Assembly: GCF_900115145.1 (NCBI RefSeq)
Contig: NZ_FOVL01000003.1
Coordinates: 62,001 to 126,000 of the forward strand
DNA: 64,000 nucleotides
From: Salegentibacter flavus
Lineage (GTDB): Bacteria; Bacteroidota; Bacteroidia; Flavobacteriales; Flavobacteriaceae
Direction: 5' to 3'
Under the pieces are notes generated by a model, which was not told where the DNA came from, ran no database searches, and saw nothing but the letters and a program-made list of their open reading frames with translations. Numbering within the stretch: the stretch's first letter is position 1; the number at the start of each line of letters is the position of its first letter. Positions 63,159-64,000 of the stretch are shown one piece after another. Made by a program: the position numbers and the translations under genes.

Positions 63159-63815
63159 TTATTGGGATGCTTTATAGTCTTCCACAAGTTGTTCTGAATT
63201 TTTTATACACTTTTTAGTCCAGTTGAATTCAATTTCGAGTTTTTCTTCAGGAGTAAGTTGCCATGGCAACTCACTACGACGAAGTCTACTGGTTAAGGAT
63301 TGTAAAATTATCGAAGCGGAAACCGATATATTCAGGCTTTCTGTAAAGCCTTGCATGGGGATTTTTAATCGAACATCGGCTTCTTTAAGAACTTCTTCCG
63401 AAAGCCCGTCTTTTTCCGTTCCGAAGAAAACAGCTGAAGGCTTTGAAATTTCAAATTCCTCAAGATCCCACGCTTCACCATGCGGGGTGGTTGCTACAAT
63501 TTGATAACCTTTCTGCCTTAAGGTGGCAATACATTCCTTCGTAGAATTATACCGGTTTACATCTATCCACTTTTGCGCTCCCATGGCTATTTCTTTATCG
63601 ATTCTCCTGGGTTGATGTTCCTCGATCACATGTATATTCTGAATTCCAAAGACATCACAACTACGTATTACCGCACTGGTATTGTGTAACTGATGAACAT
63701 CCTGGGTAACTACCGTAAAAAAATTGGTACGCTTTGAAAGAACCTCCTCGAAAAGATTGTTACGACGGGGTGTTAAGAATTTTTTGAGATGCTCCAATAA
63801 ATGCTGTTTTTCCAT
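63159..63815 (-). CDS. TrmH/SpoU-family RNA methyltransferase
   Basis: The protein has 218 residues. The SPOUT motifs are NTSAVIRSCDVFGIQNIHVI, AVFFGTEKDGLSEEVLKEAD and IPMQGFTESLNISVSASIIL. This order and the GTE-x2-GLS motif are close to tRNA (guanosine-2'-O-)-methyltransferase TrmH (Gm18). The protein lacks an N-terminal L30-like domain as in RlmB. Gene stands 33 bases before the SRPBCC gene in the same direction. Confidence 0.88.
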   Translation of the reverse strand: MEKQHLLEHLKKFLTPRRNNLFEEVLSKRTNFFTVVTQDVHQLHNTSAVIRSCDVFGIQNIHVIEEHQPRRIDKEIAMGAQKWIDVNRYNSTKECIATLRQKGYQIVATTPHGEAWDLEEFEISKPSAVFFGTEKDGLSEEVLKEADVRLKIPMQGFTESLNISVSASIILQSLTSRLRRSELPWQLTPEEKLEIEFNWTKKCIKNSEQLVEDYKASQ

Positions 63816-63936
63816 TCCCCAAAATTAAAAATTGAAGCCGAATTATAAGACCTTCTTAAGATTTTCTGTACTTATTTCAATATTAGCCTTCCGGGTTTTC
63901 AGAAGTGCTTATTTTTATAGTCATAAATAAAAGGTT

Positions 63937-64000
63937 ATGAAAAAAATTGTTGTCTTAACCGGGGCCGGGGTAAGTGCAGAAAGCGGAATAAGCACATTCA
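63937..64000 (+). CDS. cobB: Sir2-family NAD-dependent deacylase, N-terminal part (cut by window edge)
   Basis: Only the first 21 codons are in the window. MKKIVVLTGAGVSAESGIST matches the NAD-binding start of bacterial sirtuins (GAG-x-S-x-ESGI-x-TF). Sirtuins remove acyl groups from lysines using NAD. The remainder is outside the window. Confidence 0.85.
   Translation, partial: MKKIVVLTGAGVSAESGISTF

Noticed and set aside
1-64000. CRISPR array, rRNA genes or intact insertion sequences
   Set aside because: I saw no regularly spaced direct repeats, no rRNA-like stretches and no transposase genes; the only recombinase is the tyrosine integrase.

Overview
The window looks like the right part of a large integrative and conjugative element (ICE) in a member of the Bacteroidota, most likely a marine or soil Flavobacteriaceae bacterium, followed by about 18 kb of ordinary chromosome. 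The assignment rests on CTnDOT-type tra/mob genes, promoters of the Bacteroidota form TTG-N19-20-TAnnTTTG, the AT-rich composition, and a core gene set (rpsF-rpsR-rplI, LytTR regulator, priA, nadC, rlmH) with flavobacterial features.

ICE part, 1 to about 45660. (a) 1-3170: end of the type IV secretion operon, traJ (cut by the window edge), traK, traM, traN. (b) 3233-11358: a defence-like islet. hipB, hipA and a 1683-residue nuclease-STAND NTPase form one leftward operon. A divergent pair (unknown protein plus a PD-(D/E)XK nuclease-like protein) shares its promoter region, where a HipB-type palindrome lies between two overlapping consensus promoters. (c) 11351-14390: mobilization genes (coupling protein, relaxase, ribbon-helix-helix accessory protein). 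They are followed by a hairpin-rich gap (14400-14665) that is the best oriT candidate, and then radC-like and ssb leading-region genes. (d) 16593-19214: mercury operon (ArsR-type regulator, MerTP fusion, flavoprotein reductase, 11-cysteine mini-protein) with a clear operator/promoter. (e) 19284-25867: first RND metal efflux system. (f) 25976-38748: a second metal module with two CDF-like transporters, a P1B ATPase, a STAS protein, two Fur-family regulators, a PII-like protein and an RND pump fused to its own outer-membrane channel. (g) 39209-43732: copper module with a multicopper oxidase fused to a beta-barrel and several His/Met-rich envelope proteins. (h) 44112-45661: tyrosine integrase and an attachment site in the 3' half of a tRNA-Met(CAT).

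Chromosomal part, 45665-64000: glk, aldo/keto reductase, hisS, FtsX-like permease, a DUF6495-like gene, rplI/rpsR/rpsF, LytTR response regulator, priA, small envelope genes, yihY-like, nadC, rlmH, rdgB, DEAD-box helicase, a carboxypeptidase-regulatory-like protein, an SRPBCC protein, a TrmH-family methyltransferase and the first codons of a Sir2 gene.

The element therefore combines transfer functions, a candidate anti-phage or addiction cassette, and resistance to mercury, copper/silver and zinc/cadmium/cobalt-type metals. The most novel-looking parts are the hipBA-STAND cassette with its divergent partner pair, the candidate oriT, the mercury reductase that lacks its C-terminal cysteine pair next to a protein that ends in one, and a structured RNA-like segment in front of the fused RND pump. 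No database or folding software was available; assignments come from motifs and context.
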